Shown piece after piece: positions 8,471-15,905 of a stretch of 64,000 nucleotides of DNA. Every line of letters starts with the position of its first letter. Position 1 is the stretch's first letter. The DNA is taken from contig NZ_JBHUIY010000004.1 in NCBI RefSeq assembly GCF_042683125.1, forward strand, positions 1-64,000, in the 5' to 3' direction. This DNA is from Phaeospirillum tilakii. GTDB lineage: Bacteria > Pseudomonadota > Alphaproteobacteria > Rhodospirillales > Magnetospirillaceae. The notes beneath the pieces were generated by a model that saw only the letters and a program-made list of their open reading frames with translations, ran no database searches and had not been told where the DNA came from. The translations under genes and the position numbers were made by a program.

Positions 8471-8506
8471 AATGAAAAACGCCCGGCAACCTTTCGGCTC
8501 CGGGCG
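8471..8506 (-). terminator. Rho-independent terminator between early and late genes
   Basis: A 7-bp GC stem (CGCCCGG / CCGGGCG, 8480-8486 and 8500-8506) is followed on the minus strand by a T-run (GTTTTTC). It separates the leftward early genes from the small terminase. It would stop early transcripts unless they are antiterminated, so it may gate late expression. Confidence 0.8.
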
Positions 8507-8555
8507 CAATTCAACTAATTGACATTTCCCAAATTACGTCATGCCGTCGAAAGGG

Positions 8556-9104
8556 TCAAGCCACCTCACGCCGGGGGATGCGGTAATGCTCGGCCAAGGC
8601 GTCGAGCCCATCACGCAAGGCACGGACGCCGGCCGGGCCGGTCAGCCCGTCGAGGATCGGCTGCGCGACCTCATCGGCAACCACCATCTCGACCGCTGCC
8701 CACACCAGCCCGGCGGGGCGCCGGTCTCGCACGGCGGCGCAGGCGGCGAGGTATCGGTCGCGGACCTCCAGCCAGTCCTTGGCGGTCGGCTCGTGGCGGG
8801 GCTGCCCGGTGGGCTGTCGGGGCTGGTGCGCCGGCAGGCCGGCCATCAGCGCCCACCGGGTCCAGTCACGGCCGAAAGCGATGCCCGCGTCGTGCTGGCG
8901 CTGGTCGATGACGCCCCGCATCAGCAACTGCCCGAGGGCGTAGCCCGCCTCCGGTCGCTTGGCGGCGATCTCCGGCGAGCAGCCGGCCAGTTCCGCCCGC
9001 CGCTTGAGGGCCTCGGGGGGGATCGTCTCCCGGGGGCGCAGGTCGCCGCTCGGGTACCGCTCCCCCTGCTGCCGGCGGCGTCCACCTCGGTTGCGCTTGC
9101 TCAA
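8556..9104 (-). CDS. Unknown phage protein at the early/late boundary
   Basis: 182 residues. The start is a TTG at 9104 (SKRNRGGRRRQQG follows), supported by a GGAGG six bases upstream. The first 25 residues are strongly basic; the rest is a helical domain with a G-Y-A-L-G-Q-L-L-M-R-G-V-I-D-Q-R-Q-H-D-A-G segment. Phage proteins of this general design often sit just before the terminase genes. The position, last gene before a terminator that guards the late operon, makes a late regulator or antiterminator possible, but no known antiterminator family is recognised and this is conjecture. Confidence 0.65.
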   Translation of the reverse strand: MSKRNRGGRRRQQGERYPSGDLRPRETIPPEALKRRAELAGCSPEIAAKRPEAGYALGQLLMRGVIDQRQHDAGIAFGRDWTRWALMAGLPAHQPRQPTGQPRHEPTAKDWLEVRDRYLAACAAVRDRRPAGLVWAAVEMVVADEVAQPILDGLTGPAGVRALRDGLDALAEHYRIPRREVA

Positions 9105-9132
9105 TTCGGTCCTCCATGGTCGTCAATCGGTG

Positions 9133-9747
9133 TCACGTCCGCATGCTCCCGGCGACGATCGCCGCGGCACTCTCCCCGGCCGCGAGACGGGCTCTGACCT
9201 GGGCGAGGGCGTCCCGGTCCTCCGGAGAGAGCCCCGCCTGCCAGCGAGCCACCCTGGCGCGGCGGGCGTCATCGTCGGCCCGCCCCTTGGCCTCCAGCTT
9301 GGCCCGCAGCTCGGCCTGGGCGATGGTGTGGCGCCAGTCCGTCAGCCGGGTCATCGCCTCGCCGACCCACCGCACCACGTCGGCGATCTTGGGCGGGTCC
9401 GGCCACCGGTGGGTTCGAACCACTTGGTCGAAGGCCGACGCCAGCACGGCGGCGGGGTAGGGCGACAGCAGCCGCCGCCACTCGGCCAGGGTGATGGGCT
9501 CGGGCTGGGGCACGCCGGCATCCCACATCCGCTGCATCAGGCCGGCCATGACCGCCGGATCCACCGGGGCCAGACGGGCCTCGATGTCGGCCCGAGCCGC
9601 CGGCAGCAGCTCGGCCACGCCGTCAGGGAGCGCCTCAGAGAGGCCCGTCCACGAGGTCAGGGAACGCCTCAAGCGTCCGGCGTCGGCTCTCGTCAGGGTC
9701 GTAGGGGCGGCGGCGCGCAGAGCGGGGGCGAGGTTGGTCGGTGCCAT
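9133..9747 (-). CDS. Unknown phage replication-region protein
   Basis: 204 residues from ATG 9747, chosen because GGAGGAG lies just upstream. The N-terminal 60 residues are Ala/Arg-rich; residues about 80-150 form a helical domain with S-P-Y-P-A-A-V-L-A-S-A-F-D-Q-V-V-R-T-H-R-W-P-D-P-P-K-I-A-D-V, a pattern seen in phage proteins encoded next to replication initiators. It overlaps the 3' end of the replication initiator gene by 113 bp in another frame, an unusually long overlap. By position it could be a helicase loader (P-like), but no loader motif is certain. Confidence 0.6.
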   Translation of the reverse strand: MAPTNLAPALRAAAPTTLTRADAGRLRRSLTSWTGLSEALPDGVAELLPAARADIEARLAPVDPAVMAGLMQRMWDAGVPQPEPITLAEWRRLLSPYPAAVLASAFDQVVRTHRWPDPPKIADVVRWVGEAMTRLTDWRHTIAQAELRAKLEAKGRADDDARRARVARWQAGLSPEDRDALAQVRARLAAGESAAAIVAGSMRT

Positions 9748-10537
9748 GGGCTCCTCCAAGCGATTTTCGGTGGGAGACGGCGGCGTTTGGTATCGACAGG
9801 CAAAACGCCTTCAGCGATTGGGTGGCGGGTCGGCCATCGGCTGCGGCGGTGCGCATGCCGTGCTCGATCACGTCGAGCACCAGGGCGAGCGGTGCGCCCT
9901 GGAGGTACTCCGCTGCCTGGGTCAGCAGGGTCAGGTCCGGCGCCGGAAACTTGGCCTCGGTGGGCCAGAGGGTGCGGCGCAGGTGGTGGAACCGGCTGAC
10001 GACGGTGCGTGCATCCGGCTGGAACGGGTCGATGCCCGTCGAGGCGTCCGGTTCGGTGACCGGATCGGCGTCCTCGCGCGAGCGCGCGTCCCCACCACCA
10101 CCTAGATTCCCTTCTTTCTTTCTTTCTTCTTTGCGTCGCTCCTGCGTCGCTTCTGCGTCGGAAGGTGCGTCGGTTGCTGCGTCGGTGTTGCCGGCTTCAG
10201 CTTGATATTTGTCGTAATTACAGATGGTTATGACCATCTGCCCTGCGTCGGTTGCTGCGTCGATCATTGCGTCGGTTTTGAGACGCTCGATGAATCGTCG
10301 AACTGCCGGCTCGGACCAGCCCCATGCCTTCGCCATGAACCGCAGCGAGGCGGTGACCTGCCCGCGCTGAAGCTCGACCGTGCGCCCGGCGATGCTTTCG
10401 CGCCGGGGCTTCCAGGCGGCATTCTCGATCAGCCAACACCATGCCGCCCGTCGGCAGAACGACTCGCGGGCGCCGCCGAGGGCCGGATTGTCCATCCAGC
10501 CGCGGTGCATGCGGTAATGGCCTGTGGCGCTGCTCAT
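9635..10537 (-). CDS. Replication initiator with origin inside the gene
   Basis: 300 residues from ATG 10537, overlapping the upstream stop as ATGA. The N-terminal half is a winged-helix-like domain (GHYRMHRGWMDNPAL, then L-Q-R-G-Q-V-T-A-S-L-R-F-M-A-K-A-W-G-W-S-E-P-A-V-R-R-F-I) ending in M-V-I-T-I-C-N-Y-D-K-Y-Q, a typical signature of phage DnaD/O-like replication proteins. The middle is a Asp/Ala/Thr and Lys/Glu-rich linker encoded by repeated TGCGTCG units. The C-terminal part is a helical domain probably contacting the loader. The nested iterons parallel lambda O, where the origin also lies inside the initiator gene. Confidence 0.82.
   Translation of the reverse strand: MSSATGHYRMHRGWMDNPALGGARESFCRRAAWCWLIENAAWKPRRESIAGRTVELQRGQVTASLRFMAKAWGWSEPAVRRFIERLKTDAMIDAATDAGQMVITICNYDKYQAEAGNTDAATDAPSDAEATQERRKEERKKEGNLGGGGDARSREDADPVTEPDASTGIDPFQPDARTVVSRFHHLRRTLWPTEAKFPAPDLTLLTQAAEYLQGAPLALVLDVIEHGMRTAAADGRPATQSLKAFCLSIPNAAVSHRKSLGGAHGTDQPRPRSARRRPYDPDESRRRTLEAFPDLVDGPL
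10101..10274. repeat. Candidate phage replication origin: eight TGCGTCG iterons
   Basis: TGCGTCG occurs at 10132, 10143, 10154, 10166, 10178, 10244, 10256 and 10268, with steps of 11-12 bp inside two blocks (five and three copies). A polypyrimidine/AT-rich tract lies next to the first block (10101-10131), and an inverted repeat CAGATGGT-TATG-ACCATCTG lies between the blocks (10221-10240) in locally AT-rich DNA. Iterons on one face of the helix plus an AT-rich flank inside the initiator gene are the layout of lambdoid origins. Confidence 0.7.
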
Positions 10538-10734
10538 CGCCGCCCCCTCTCGACTGCGACGGTCGGCCATTTGATGCGCCCGGCCCGCCAGTCCTCAGCC
10601 CGGCGTCGGCAGGCCCTGGCCGCGCTCTCGTGATCGGCGCGGGTCTCGGCGTCGGTGGCGCTGGCGGCCCGGATGTCGTGGACAGCGGCCAATTTGTCGA
10701 GCAGGTCGGCTTCGTGGGTGGGGTCGGGGGTCAT
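10534..10734 (-). CDS. Small helical phage protein
   Basis: 66 residues, MTPDPTHEADLLDKLAAVHD onward, predicted as two helices with many Ala/Arg/Glu residues and a closing W-R-A-G-R-I-K-W-P. It starts directly at the end of the methyltransferase gene (overlapping ATGA with the alternate frame there) and overlaps the initiator start by ATGA, so it is well placed in the operon. No family recognised. Confidence 0.65.
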   Translation of the reverse strand: MTPDPTHEADLLDKLAAVHDIRAASATDAETRADHESAARACRRRAEDWRAGRIKWPTVAVERGRR

Positions 10735-11411
10735 TCAGCAGCCTCCCCGAACAGCCGCAATTGCCCGTCCGCCTCGATCGCCGGCCGCGAGAGCAGCGCG
10801 GAGAGTGCGGAACGCGAACGCTGCTTCCAGCGGGCAAACGCCGTTGCCGACGAGTCGCAGGCGGTCCACCCGATGGGCCACTGCATGAGCCATTCCGCGA
10901 ACTGCGGGTTCAACCGCCGGCGCGAGGTCTGGCCGTTCGGCGATGATGTCGGGCCATCGCTCGTCCCCGGGGCCGGGAGCGAAGAGAAACGGTGCTCCAC
11001 GAAATTGGGCAGTTGCTGGCCGCGTCCGCTTCCCTCGTTGCGCCGGTCGTGGCTGGCCGCGCTGTTCGGCGCCCGCCAGTCCCGGGCTGCCGGCGTCGGC
11101 CATGCCATCGCCTGTTGCGTCAGACTGTCGTCTCGCTGCTTCCTGGCGCTCCATTTGTCGCCGTCGCCCGCCCGCGGTGTCGGCCAGATCGCCGGGGTGT
11201 TCACCGCCTGCGCCAAGGATTGGCCCGACATGCCGGCGGTGATCGTTCCCGCTCGCTCCCCATCCGAGGCCGATGGCGTCGGCCATGTGATCGCCGCCCC
11301 CAGCAGGGTCGGCCGCTCCGCTCCCTTCTGCCCCCGATCCCGCTGATAGCTCGACCCGTTGCCGTCCGCCGCCCGCGCGGTGGGCCAGGACGAACAGCCG
11401 CTTGCGTTCAT
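10731..11411 (-). CDS. Possible second protein in alternate frame of methyltransferase gene
   Basis: This frame is open for 378 codons across the methyltransferase gene; the part from an internal ATG at 11411 would give 226 residues. It contains four related W-P-T motifs (WPTARAADG, WPTPSASDG, WPTPRAGDG, WPTPAARDW), a GQQLPNFVEH segment and a LNPQFAEWLMQWPIGWT end. These resemble the C-terminal region of a second type of phage methyltransferase, where the same motifs follow motif VIII. GC at third positions looks high in this frame. It could be a separate overlapping product, the result of frameshifting, or the relic of an older frame. Its stop overlaps the next start (ATGA). Confidence 0.4.
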   Translation of the reverse strand: MNASGCSSWPTARAADGNGSSYQRDRGQKGAERPTLLGAAITWPTPSASDGERAGTITAGMSGQSLAQAVNTPAIWPTPRAGDGDKWSARKQRDDSLTQQAMAWPTPAARDWRAPNSAASHDRRNEGSGRGQQLPNFVEHRFSSLPAPGTSDGPTSSPNGQTSRRRLNPQFAEWLMQWPIGWTACDSSATAFARWKQRSRSALSALLSRPAIEADGQLRLFGEAAE

Positions 11412-11895
11412 GGCTCGCGCCGACTTCAGCCGCCGTGAACAATCCCGCTGCAACGCGATAACCCATGCGCTCCAGCTCTTCGTGGACCTCTCGGAACCCC
11501 AGACGAAGATGGTGGGCGACGTTTTCGAGCCAGACGGCGCCGGGCTCGCATTCGGCGACGATGCGGGCGACGTGGGGCCAGAGGTGGCGGGGGTCATCGG
11601 CGCCGCGTCGCCGGCCGGCGAGGCTGAACGGCTGGCACGGATAGCCCGCAGAGACGATATCCACGCATCCACGCCAGCGTCGGCCGTCGAAGGTGGCAAG
11701 GTCGTCCCAGACAGGAGCCTGATCCAGCTCCGCCGCTTCCATCCGGGCCACGAGGGAGGCCGCAGCAAAGGCTTCCCGCTCGACGTAACCCACAGTGCGA
11801 TACCCGGGGCAGGCGATGTGCAAGGCGAGTTCGAGCCCGCCGCCCCCGGCGCATAGAGCCAGGCCATTCAGCGGCCCTCCTTCCTCGGGGGTCAT
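10735..11895 (-). CDS. Phage DNA (cytosine-5) methyltransferase
   Basis: 386 residues from ATG 11895, overlapping the helicase stop as ATGA. Motif I is L-A-L-C-A-G-G-G-G-L-E-L-A, motif IV is G-Y-P-C-Q-P-F-S with the catalytic Cys, motif VI is W-L-E-N-V, motif VIII is A-S-H-E-R-K-R-L-F, and motif X is L-V-G-N-G-V-C-P-L near the C-terminus. It probably marks phage DNA against host restriction. Between motifs VIII and X (about 10,800-11,410) the sequence is Gly/Arg/Ala-rich with weak codon bias, while another frame is open and looks more coding-like; see the separate entry. All catalytic motifs are in one frame, so the enzyme is probably intact. Confidence 0.85.
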   Translation of the reverse strand: MTPEEGGPLNGLALCAGGGGLELALHIACPGYRTVGYVEREAFAAASLVARMEAAELDQAPVWDDLATFDGRRWRGCVDIVSAGYPCQPFSLAGRRRGADDPRHLWPHVARIVAECEPGAVWLENVAHHLRLGFREVHEELERMGYRVAAGLFTAAEVGASHERKRLFVLAHRAGGGRQRVELSAGSGAEGSGAADPAGGGDHMADAIGLGWGASGNDHRRHVGPILGAGGEHPGDLADTAGGRRRQMERQEAARRQSDATGDGMADAGSPGLAGAEQRGQPRPAQRGKRTRPATAQFRGAPFLFAPGPGDERWPDIIAERPDLAPAVEPAVRGMAHAVAHRVDRLRLVGNGVCPLEAAFAFRTLRAALAAGDRGGRAIAAVRGGC

Positions 11896-13349
11896 TTCCA
11901 CCCTCCAGCCCGAAATTCGCGCCGCTTCCAGGCGTTGCGCTGGTCCATGTGCATCCGGGCCATGGCCTCGGGGTTCTGGCACTTCCCTGGGTGGATCTGC
12001 CCGTAGAGCCGGAAGAACATCACCAGATCGGCGTGCGTCTTGCAGGCCTTGACCGCGTCCTTCCACTTCATGCTGAGCAGGTAGTCGGCGGGGATGCCGG
12101 CGATCGGCGGATGGGCCTCGATCGCAGGCGGTTGCCAGCCCTTGACCGTCTGGGTGTTGCCGCAGTCGCAGCGCATCACCGTGTTCTCGTCGGGTCGCCC
12201 CTGGACGCGGTGGCATTTGCGGCAGCGCCAGACGGCGGCTACAGCCTTCTCCAGCCCGCGCAGCCCGCCCTTGAGGTCCCAGGCCCGGCGAGCGTCGTAC
12301 ATGCCATGGCGCGAGCAGTTGCCGACCAGATCAAGGATGGTGGCGTGGCTCTTGTCGGGGTGGGGCCGCAGGGCGCGCCCGATCATCTGGACGTAGAGCG
12401 AGGTCGAGGCGGTGGGGCGCTCAAGGGTGGCGCAGGCGATGGCGGGGATATCGAGCCCCTCGCCGATCAGGGCGCAGGAGGTCAGCACCTGCACCGACCC
12501 GTCTGCAAGCCCACCGATCGCCGCGGCGCGCTCCCGGGCGGACATCGAGCCATCGACCGAGGTGGCCAGCCAGCCGGCCTCGCGATAGGCGGCGGCGCTG
12601 GCCTCGGCCAGCTCGACCGTGGGGCAAAAGACGACGGCCGGCTCGCCGGGGCAATGGGTGGCATACCAGCGACGGCCAAGCACCGCCAGCCCGGCCGCCT
12701 CGACCGCGCGGGCCATCTCGCCCAGGGCGAAGTCGCCGCCGCGCTTGGCGACCTTGGACAGGTCGAGCGACGAGGGCGGCGCATAGACCTGGGCCGGGGC
12801 GAGGTAGCCGGCCTCGGTCAACTCGGCAATCGAGAGGGTGCGCACCGTCGCCGTGAAATGCCCGCCCTCGCCGAGCCCCTTGCCGTCGAGCCGATAGGGG
12901 GTGGCGGTCAGCCCGAGCTTGCGCGCCCGGGGCATAGCGTCGGCGATCCGGGTCCAGCCGGCGGCGGCGACGTGGTGCGCCTCGTCGAACACCGCCAGAT
13001 CGAGCGAGGCCAGCCAGGGCCGGAGCGCATCCATCCGCGCCGTCACGGTGTCGATGCTGGCGACGTGCAGCCGGGCCGAGGTCACCTCCTCGCCCGGGGC
13101 GATGATCCCATAGGCGAGGTCGTAGAGGTCGGCCCGCGCCGCCGCCTGATCGCGCAGCTCCTGCCGGTGGGTGAACCACGCCACCCGCTGGCCGGCGCCG
13201 ATCACGCGGTCAACGATCTCCATCCCCATCGTGGTCTTGCCGCTGCCGACCGGGCTTTCGAGCAGCACGCCCTCGGCGCCGCGCTGGAGGTGGGCGAGCA
13301 CCTCGGCAACGGCCTTGCTCTGGTAGGGGCGGAGGGCAGGGGCGCTCAT
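11892..13349 (-). CDS. Phage SF2 DNA helicase with C-terminal zinc ribbon
   Basis: 485 residues. Walker A is S-P-V-G-S-G-K-T-T near residue 37, the DEAH box is A-V-F-D-E-A-H-H near 118, motif III is L-G-L-T-A-T-P-Y, and motif VI is Q-M-I-G-R-A-L-R-P. A C-x-x-C ... C-x-C zinc ribbon follows near residue 370. This is the layout of phage DEAD/DEAH helicases related to type III restriction subunits and UvsW-like enzymes, working in replication or recombination. It overlaps genes on both sides by 4 bp (RusA-like upstream, methyltransferase downstream), so it is in one operon with them. Confidence 0.9.
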   Translation of the reverse strand: MSAPALRPYQSKAVAEVLAHLQRGAEGVLLESPVGSGKTTMGMEIVDRVIGAGQRVAWFTHRQELRDQAAARADLYDLAYGIIAPGEEVTSARLHVASIDTVTARMDALRPWLASLDLAVFDEAHHVAAAGWTRIADAMPRARKLGLTATPYRLDGKGLGEGGHFTATVRTLSIAELTEAGYLAPAQVYAPPSSLDLSKVAKRGGDFALGEMARAVEAAGLAVLGRRWYATHCPGEPAVVFCPTVELAEASAAAYREAGWLATSVDGSMSARERAAAIGGLADGSVQVLTSCALIGEGLDIPAIACATLERPTASTSLYVQMIGRALRPHPDKSHATILDLVGNCSRHGMYDARRAWDLKGGLRGLEKAVAAVWRCRKCHRVQGRPDENTVMRCDCGNTQTVKGWQPPAIEAHPPIAGIPADYLLSMKWKDAVKACKTHADLVMFFRLYGQIHPGKCQNPEAMARMHMDQRNAWKRREFRAGGWK

Positions 13350-13726
13350 GCCGCCGCCCTCGGCCGCACCACGACCTCGACGCGGGGGTTGTCGCGGTCG
13401 ATGAAATGGTAGGTGTGGCGTTCGCGAACCTGCCGGTCGTTGGCGTAGACGCGCCCTTGCAGGAAGTCGAGCACCAGGGATTCATCCAGATCCGGGCGGT
13501 GGGTGGCGTAGTAGATCGCGATGAAGGCGACCACCTCCCCGCCGGGGAAGGGCAGGCGATCCGGGCGGGGGATTTCCCCCTCCGCCCGCTCCAGCCAACC
13601 CAATGCCTTGTCCGACTTGATCGAGGCGAACCGCTTCCCTCTCGGCACGATGCGGCGGGAATTGGCTTTTGAGGCCGGCTCGCCGTGGATGACGAGCCGC
13701 ACTTCAGGCGTGGGGGTGTCGGGCAT
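13346..13726 (-). CDS. RusA-like Holliday junction resolvase
   Basis: 126 residues. The pattern G-E-P-A-S-K-A-N-S-R-R near the N-terminus and R-P-D-L-D-E-S-L-V-L-D-F-L-Q-G with following Y-A-N-D-R-Q-V near residue 80 matches RusA-family endonucleases, whose clustered Asp residues bind metal in a homodimer. The enzyme would cut four-way junctions made during phage recombination or before packaging. Length is normal. It is followed with a 4-bp overlap by the helicase. Confidence 0.8.
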   Translation of the reverse strand: MPDTPTPEVRLVIHGEPASKANSRRIVPRGKRFASIKSDKALGWLERAEGEIPRPDRLPFPGGEVVAFIAIYYATHRPDLDESLVLDFLQGRVYANDRQVRERHTYHFIDRDNPRVEVVVRPRAAA

Positions 13727-13738
13727 CGCGGCGTGGCC

Positions 13739-14560
13739 TCAGTGCGGAAAGGCCGGGCGGGCGTCGCCCAAGGCGGTGGGCTCGACCGGCAGCGCAACGA
13801 CATTCGACGCAGCCGCATCGCCCTCGAACTGCTTGGCGGCGCGCTCGGCCACCCCCTTCGCGTGGCCCTGAGCCCAGACCCTGCCGCGCAAGCTGGCGCG
13901 CTTGTAAGGGTTCTGCTCCCCGGTTTGCCCGGCCAAGGCCGCCATGCGCCCCTGGTTGAACGCGGTGCCGGCATGATCGGCTTCGGGGTCGGTTTCGGGA
14001 GCCAGGGCGACGGCGTCCTTGGCCGCTTCCATCGCCCGGTCGATCTTGGCCTTGATCCCATCCTGATCGATCGCCGGCGCGGCGACCGGCTCCGGGGCAT
14101 CCTCGACCGCCTCGACCGCGCTTTCCGGCTCAGCCTCGGCCGCCTCGGCTTCGACCGTCGACCGGGAGGCCTCGAACATGTCGAGCTGGTTGTCCCAGCC
14201 GAAATACGAGATCCGCAAAGCGTCGAAGCCGCGCAGGAAGTCGCGCCGCTTGCTCTCCGACATCCGCTTCAGCTTGAGGCACAGCTTCAGCGGATCTACC
14301 GGGAGGCCAACTTTTTTCGCGGCCTTCCAGGCGCTGGCGTGGCCGGTGGTGCCATCATCCTTGGCCTGACGAGCCTCGTCGATGGCGGCGACGTGGGTGT
14401 CGATGATGGCGCGGGCGAGGCCATAGATCTCGTCGTCGGGGGAGGGAGCGGGGGCGGGGGATTGGGACACGGCGGCATCCTTTCGGGCTTGGCGGCGGCG
14501 CTCTTTCTCGGCGCGCCGCTGATCGGGAGGGAGTTTCCAAAGAGGGGTTGGTCGAGGCAC
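13739..14560 (-). CDS. Phage protein with C-terminal Rmf-like domain
   Basis: 273 residues from a GTG at 14560 preceded by AGGAGG. The N-terminus is basic and helical; residues about 30-120 form a conserved-looking globular part (S-E-S-K-R-R-D-F-L-R-G-F-D-A-L-R); a Glu/Ala/Pro linker follows. Residues about 205-245 carry G-R-M-A-A-L-A-G then N-P-Y-K-R and W-A-Q-G-H-A-K-G, the pattern of ribosome-modulation-factor-like domains found in many phage proteins. Whether it acts on ribosomes is unknown. It sits between the regulatory genes and the recombination genes in the leftward operon. Confidence 0.65.
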   Translation of the reverse strand: MPRPTPLWKLPPDQRRAEKERRRQARKDAAVSQSPAPAPSPDDEIYGLARAIIDTHVAAIDEARQAKDDGTTGHASAWKAAKKVGLPVDPLKLCLKLKRMSESKRRDFLRGFDALRISYFGWDNQLDMFEASRSTVEAEAAEAEPESAVEAVEDAPEPVAAPAIDQDGIKAKIDRAMEAAKDAVALAPETDPEADHAGTAFNQGRMAALAGQTGEQNPYKRASLRGRVWAQGHAKGVAERAAKQFEGDAAASNVVALPVEPTALGDARPAFPH

Positions 14561-14569
14561 GGCAGCCTC

Positions 14570-15007
14570 CTATCCGGCAAACAGGTCGGCCTGGGCCTGA
14601 TCCGTCTCGACCAGCCGCTCGACCACGCGGGCGGCCGGCAGCAGGGCACGGAGGGCGGCAAGCTCCTGGGCGGTCAGGCCATCGACGCGGAGGCCCATCT
14701 CGCGGGCCAGCAGGTCCGCCAGCGGCGGGTAGCATTTTCCCGCGCGCAACAGATGCTCGGCTCGGGGGAGGTTGGCCCCGGCGACCTGCCACCCGCGAAA
14801 GGTGCGGGGCTCGACCCCCACCAGATCCGCCGCCGCGTCGATGCCGCCCGCCGCAACCGCGAACCGGCGGATGCAGGCGGCCACAGCCATCTGTAAATCG
14901 CTGTCATCATTCGTCGTCGATTTGCGTGTGCATCTCACCGACACTTGGTGCAGCACAAGCCAGCGGGGGTGGGCATGCAAGTCGAGGACGTTGTCGTGGT
15001 GGGTCAT
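14570..15007 (-). CDS. Phage regulatory protein, HTH-like
   Basis: 145 residues from ATG 15007 (MTHHDNVLDLHAHPRW), overlapping the upstream gene by 4 bp. Residues about 40-85 (I-R-R-F-A-V-A-A-G-G-I-D-A-A-A-D-L-V-G-V-E-P-R-T-F-R-G-W) read as a helix-turn-helix with a recognition helix. The C-terminal half is Leu/Ala-rich helix. In an early operon two genes after the Cro-like gene this could be a CII-like or other early regulator, but homology was not tested. Ends 10 bp before the Rmf-like gene. Confidence 0.6.
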   Translation of the reverse strand: MTHHDNVLDLHAHPRWLVLHQVSVRCTRKSTTNDDSDLQMAVAACIRRFAVAAGGIDAAADLVGVEPRTFRGWQVAGANLPRAEHLLRAGKCYPPLADLLAREMGLRVDGLTAQELAALRALLPAARVVERLVETDQAQADLFAG

Positions 15008-15192
15008 GCGCCGGGCTCCAGGGTGCTGACGGCCGTCTGTGGAGAAATCACCCCGGCCCGCGCCAGAATCGTCATCACCTGCACCGCCGCCCGTATCGGG
15101 ATGTCGATAAAGGGATCGGAGCAGATCGGCGGTGCATCGGGGAGCGCAGCCCAGACCGCCAGGGGGCAGGGTTGATGCGATCGCTTGGGCAT
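15004..15192 (-). CDS. Small phage early protein
   Basis: 62 residues (MPKRSHQPCPLAVWAALPD), overlapping the Cro-like gene stop and the next start, each by 4 bp. Contains one hydrophobic stretch I-R-A-A-V-Q-V-M-T-I-L-A-R-A-G-V. No family recognised; support is the tight coupling on both sides. Confidence 0.55.
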   Translation of the reverse strand: MPKRSHQPCPLAVWAALPDAPPICSDPFIDIPIRAAVQVMTILARAGVISPQTAVSTLEPGA

Positions 15193-15422
15193 CACGCAGC
15201 CTCCGAGGGTGTGGGGGTGTCGGCGCCCGGGCCGGGCTGCCAGTCGGGCGGGATGACGGATTCGAGCGCCTCGATCGTTCGGCGGGTCGGGTTCCAGCCG
15301 TCGTCGTCCATGTGCCGCAGGCGGGTGTCATGGAGCCCGGCTTCCCGCGCCAGCCTGGTCTTGGTCCAACCGGGCTGCGCTGCGAACGCGCGAATGCGCA
15401 GAAGGGTCTGTGCAATGGTCAT
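15192..15422 (-). CDS. Cro-like repressor
   Basis: 76 residues from ATG 15422 (MTIAQTLLRIRAFAAQ). The segment W-T-K-T-R-L-A-R-E-A-G-L-H-D-T-R-L-R-H-M is a helix-turn-helix with a short C-terminal tail, the size and position of phage Cro proteins. It is divergent from the CI-like gene at 15519, and two copies of the palindromic operator lie between them. It would repress the lysogenic promoter during lytic growth. Confidence 0.78.
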   Translation of the reverse strand: MTIAQTLLRIRAFAAQPGWTKTRLAREAGLHDTRLRHMDDDGWNPTRRTIEALESVIPPDWQPGPGADTPTPSEAA

Positions 15423-15438
15423 GATCCAAGGATGGTAT

Positions 15439-15481
15439 CGCACGATAGTGCGAAACTCAATCAGTATCGCACCACAGTGCG
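15439..15481. promoter_or_regulatory. OR-like operator pair between cro-like and cI-like genes
   Basis: Two palindromes, CGCACGATAGTGCG (15439-15452) and CGCACCACAGTGCG (15468-15481), 29 bp apart start to start, fill the gap between two divergent regulators. The same consensus, CGCAC-NANNG-TGCG allowing centre variation, recurs three times at 17225-17294. This is the lambda-type arrangement of operators bound by both CI and Cro. Confidence 0.82.
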
Positions 15482-15518
15482 ATTGCCCTTGGGGGTGTCA
15501 TTGAGAAAGATTCCCGCC

Positions 15519-15905
15519 ATGGGAAGGCCGAGAAAAATTAGGGAGGCAGTCCCGGGCAGCATTGCTGACCGGCTGCTGCGGTTTATGGAGGCGCGCGGCC
15601 TCCAGCAGACCGAATGGGCGCGCGCATCCGGCATCCCGGAGCAAACCCTACGCTCGTACCTGGACGGGAAAATGCCCGGCGTGGACCAGATGGAGGCCTT
15701 AGCCCGTGGTGCTGGGCCAGATGTGACCGTTGACGATCTTCTTCGCGGTGGTGCGCCTGGGGATCAGCGATCGGATCGGACGCTGGCGGCGATTATCAGT
15801 CTGATCGAGCAGTTCGAGCACCGAGATCTCGGTGAGGAGGCCAGAGCGCGCCTTTTGGAGCAGGCGGCGCATATTCGCGCGAAAAGTAGCCGGCCTCTCA
15901 GCTAA
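15519..15905 (+). CDS. CI-like phage repressor
   Basis: 128 residues from ATG 15519 (MGRPRKIREAVPG). Residues about 15-65 form a helix-turn-helix (R-F-M-E-A-R-G-L-Q-Q-T-E-W-A-R-A-S-G-I-P-E-Q-T-L-R-S-Y). The C-terminal half is a short helical region without the Ser/Lys self-cleavage domain of lambda CI, so SOS induction by RecA-driven autocleavage is not expected; another inducer or antirepressor may be used. Faces the Cro-like gene across the operator pair. Confidence 0.78.
   Translation: MGRPRKIREAVPGSIADRLLRFMEARGLQQTEWARASGIPEQTLRSYLDGKMPGVDQMEALARGAGPDVTVDDLLRGGAPGDQRSDRTLAAIISLIEQFEHRDLGEEARARLLEQAAHIRAKSSRPLS

Noticed and set aside
10132..10274. TGCGTCG repeats as CRISPR or as a low-complexity coding accident
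   Set aside because: Too short and too regular for CRISPR; helical phasing, AT-rich flank and gene context favour iterons, kept as origin candidate.
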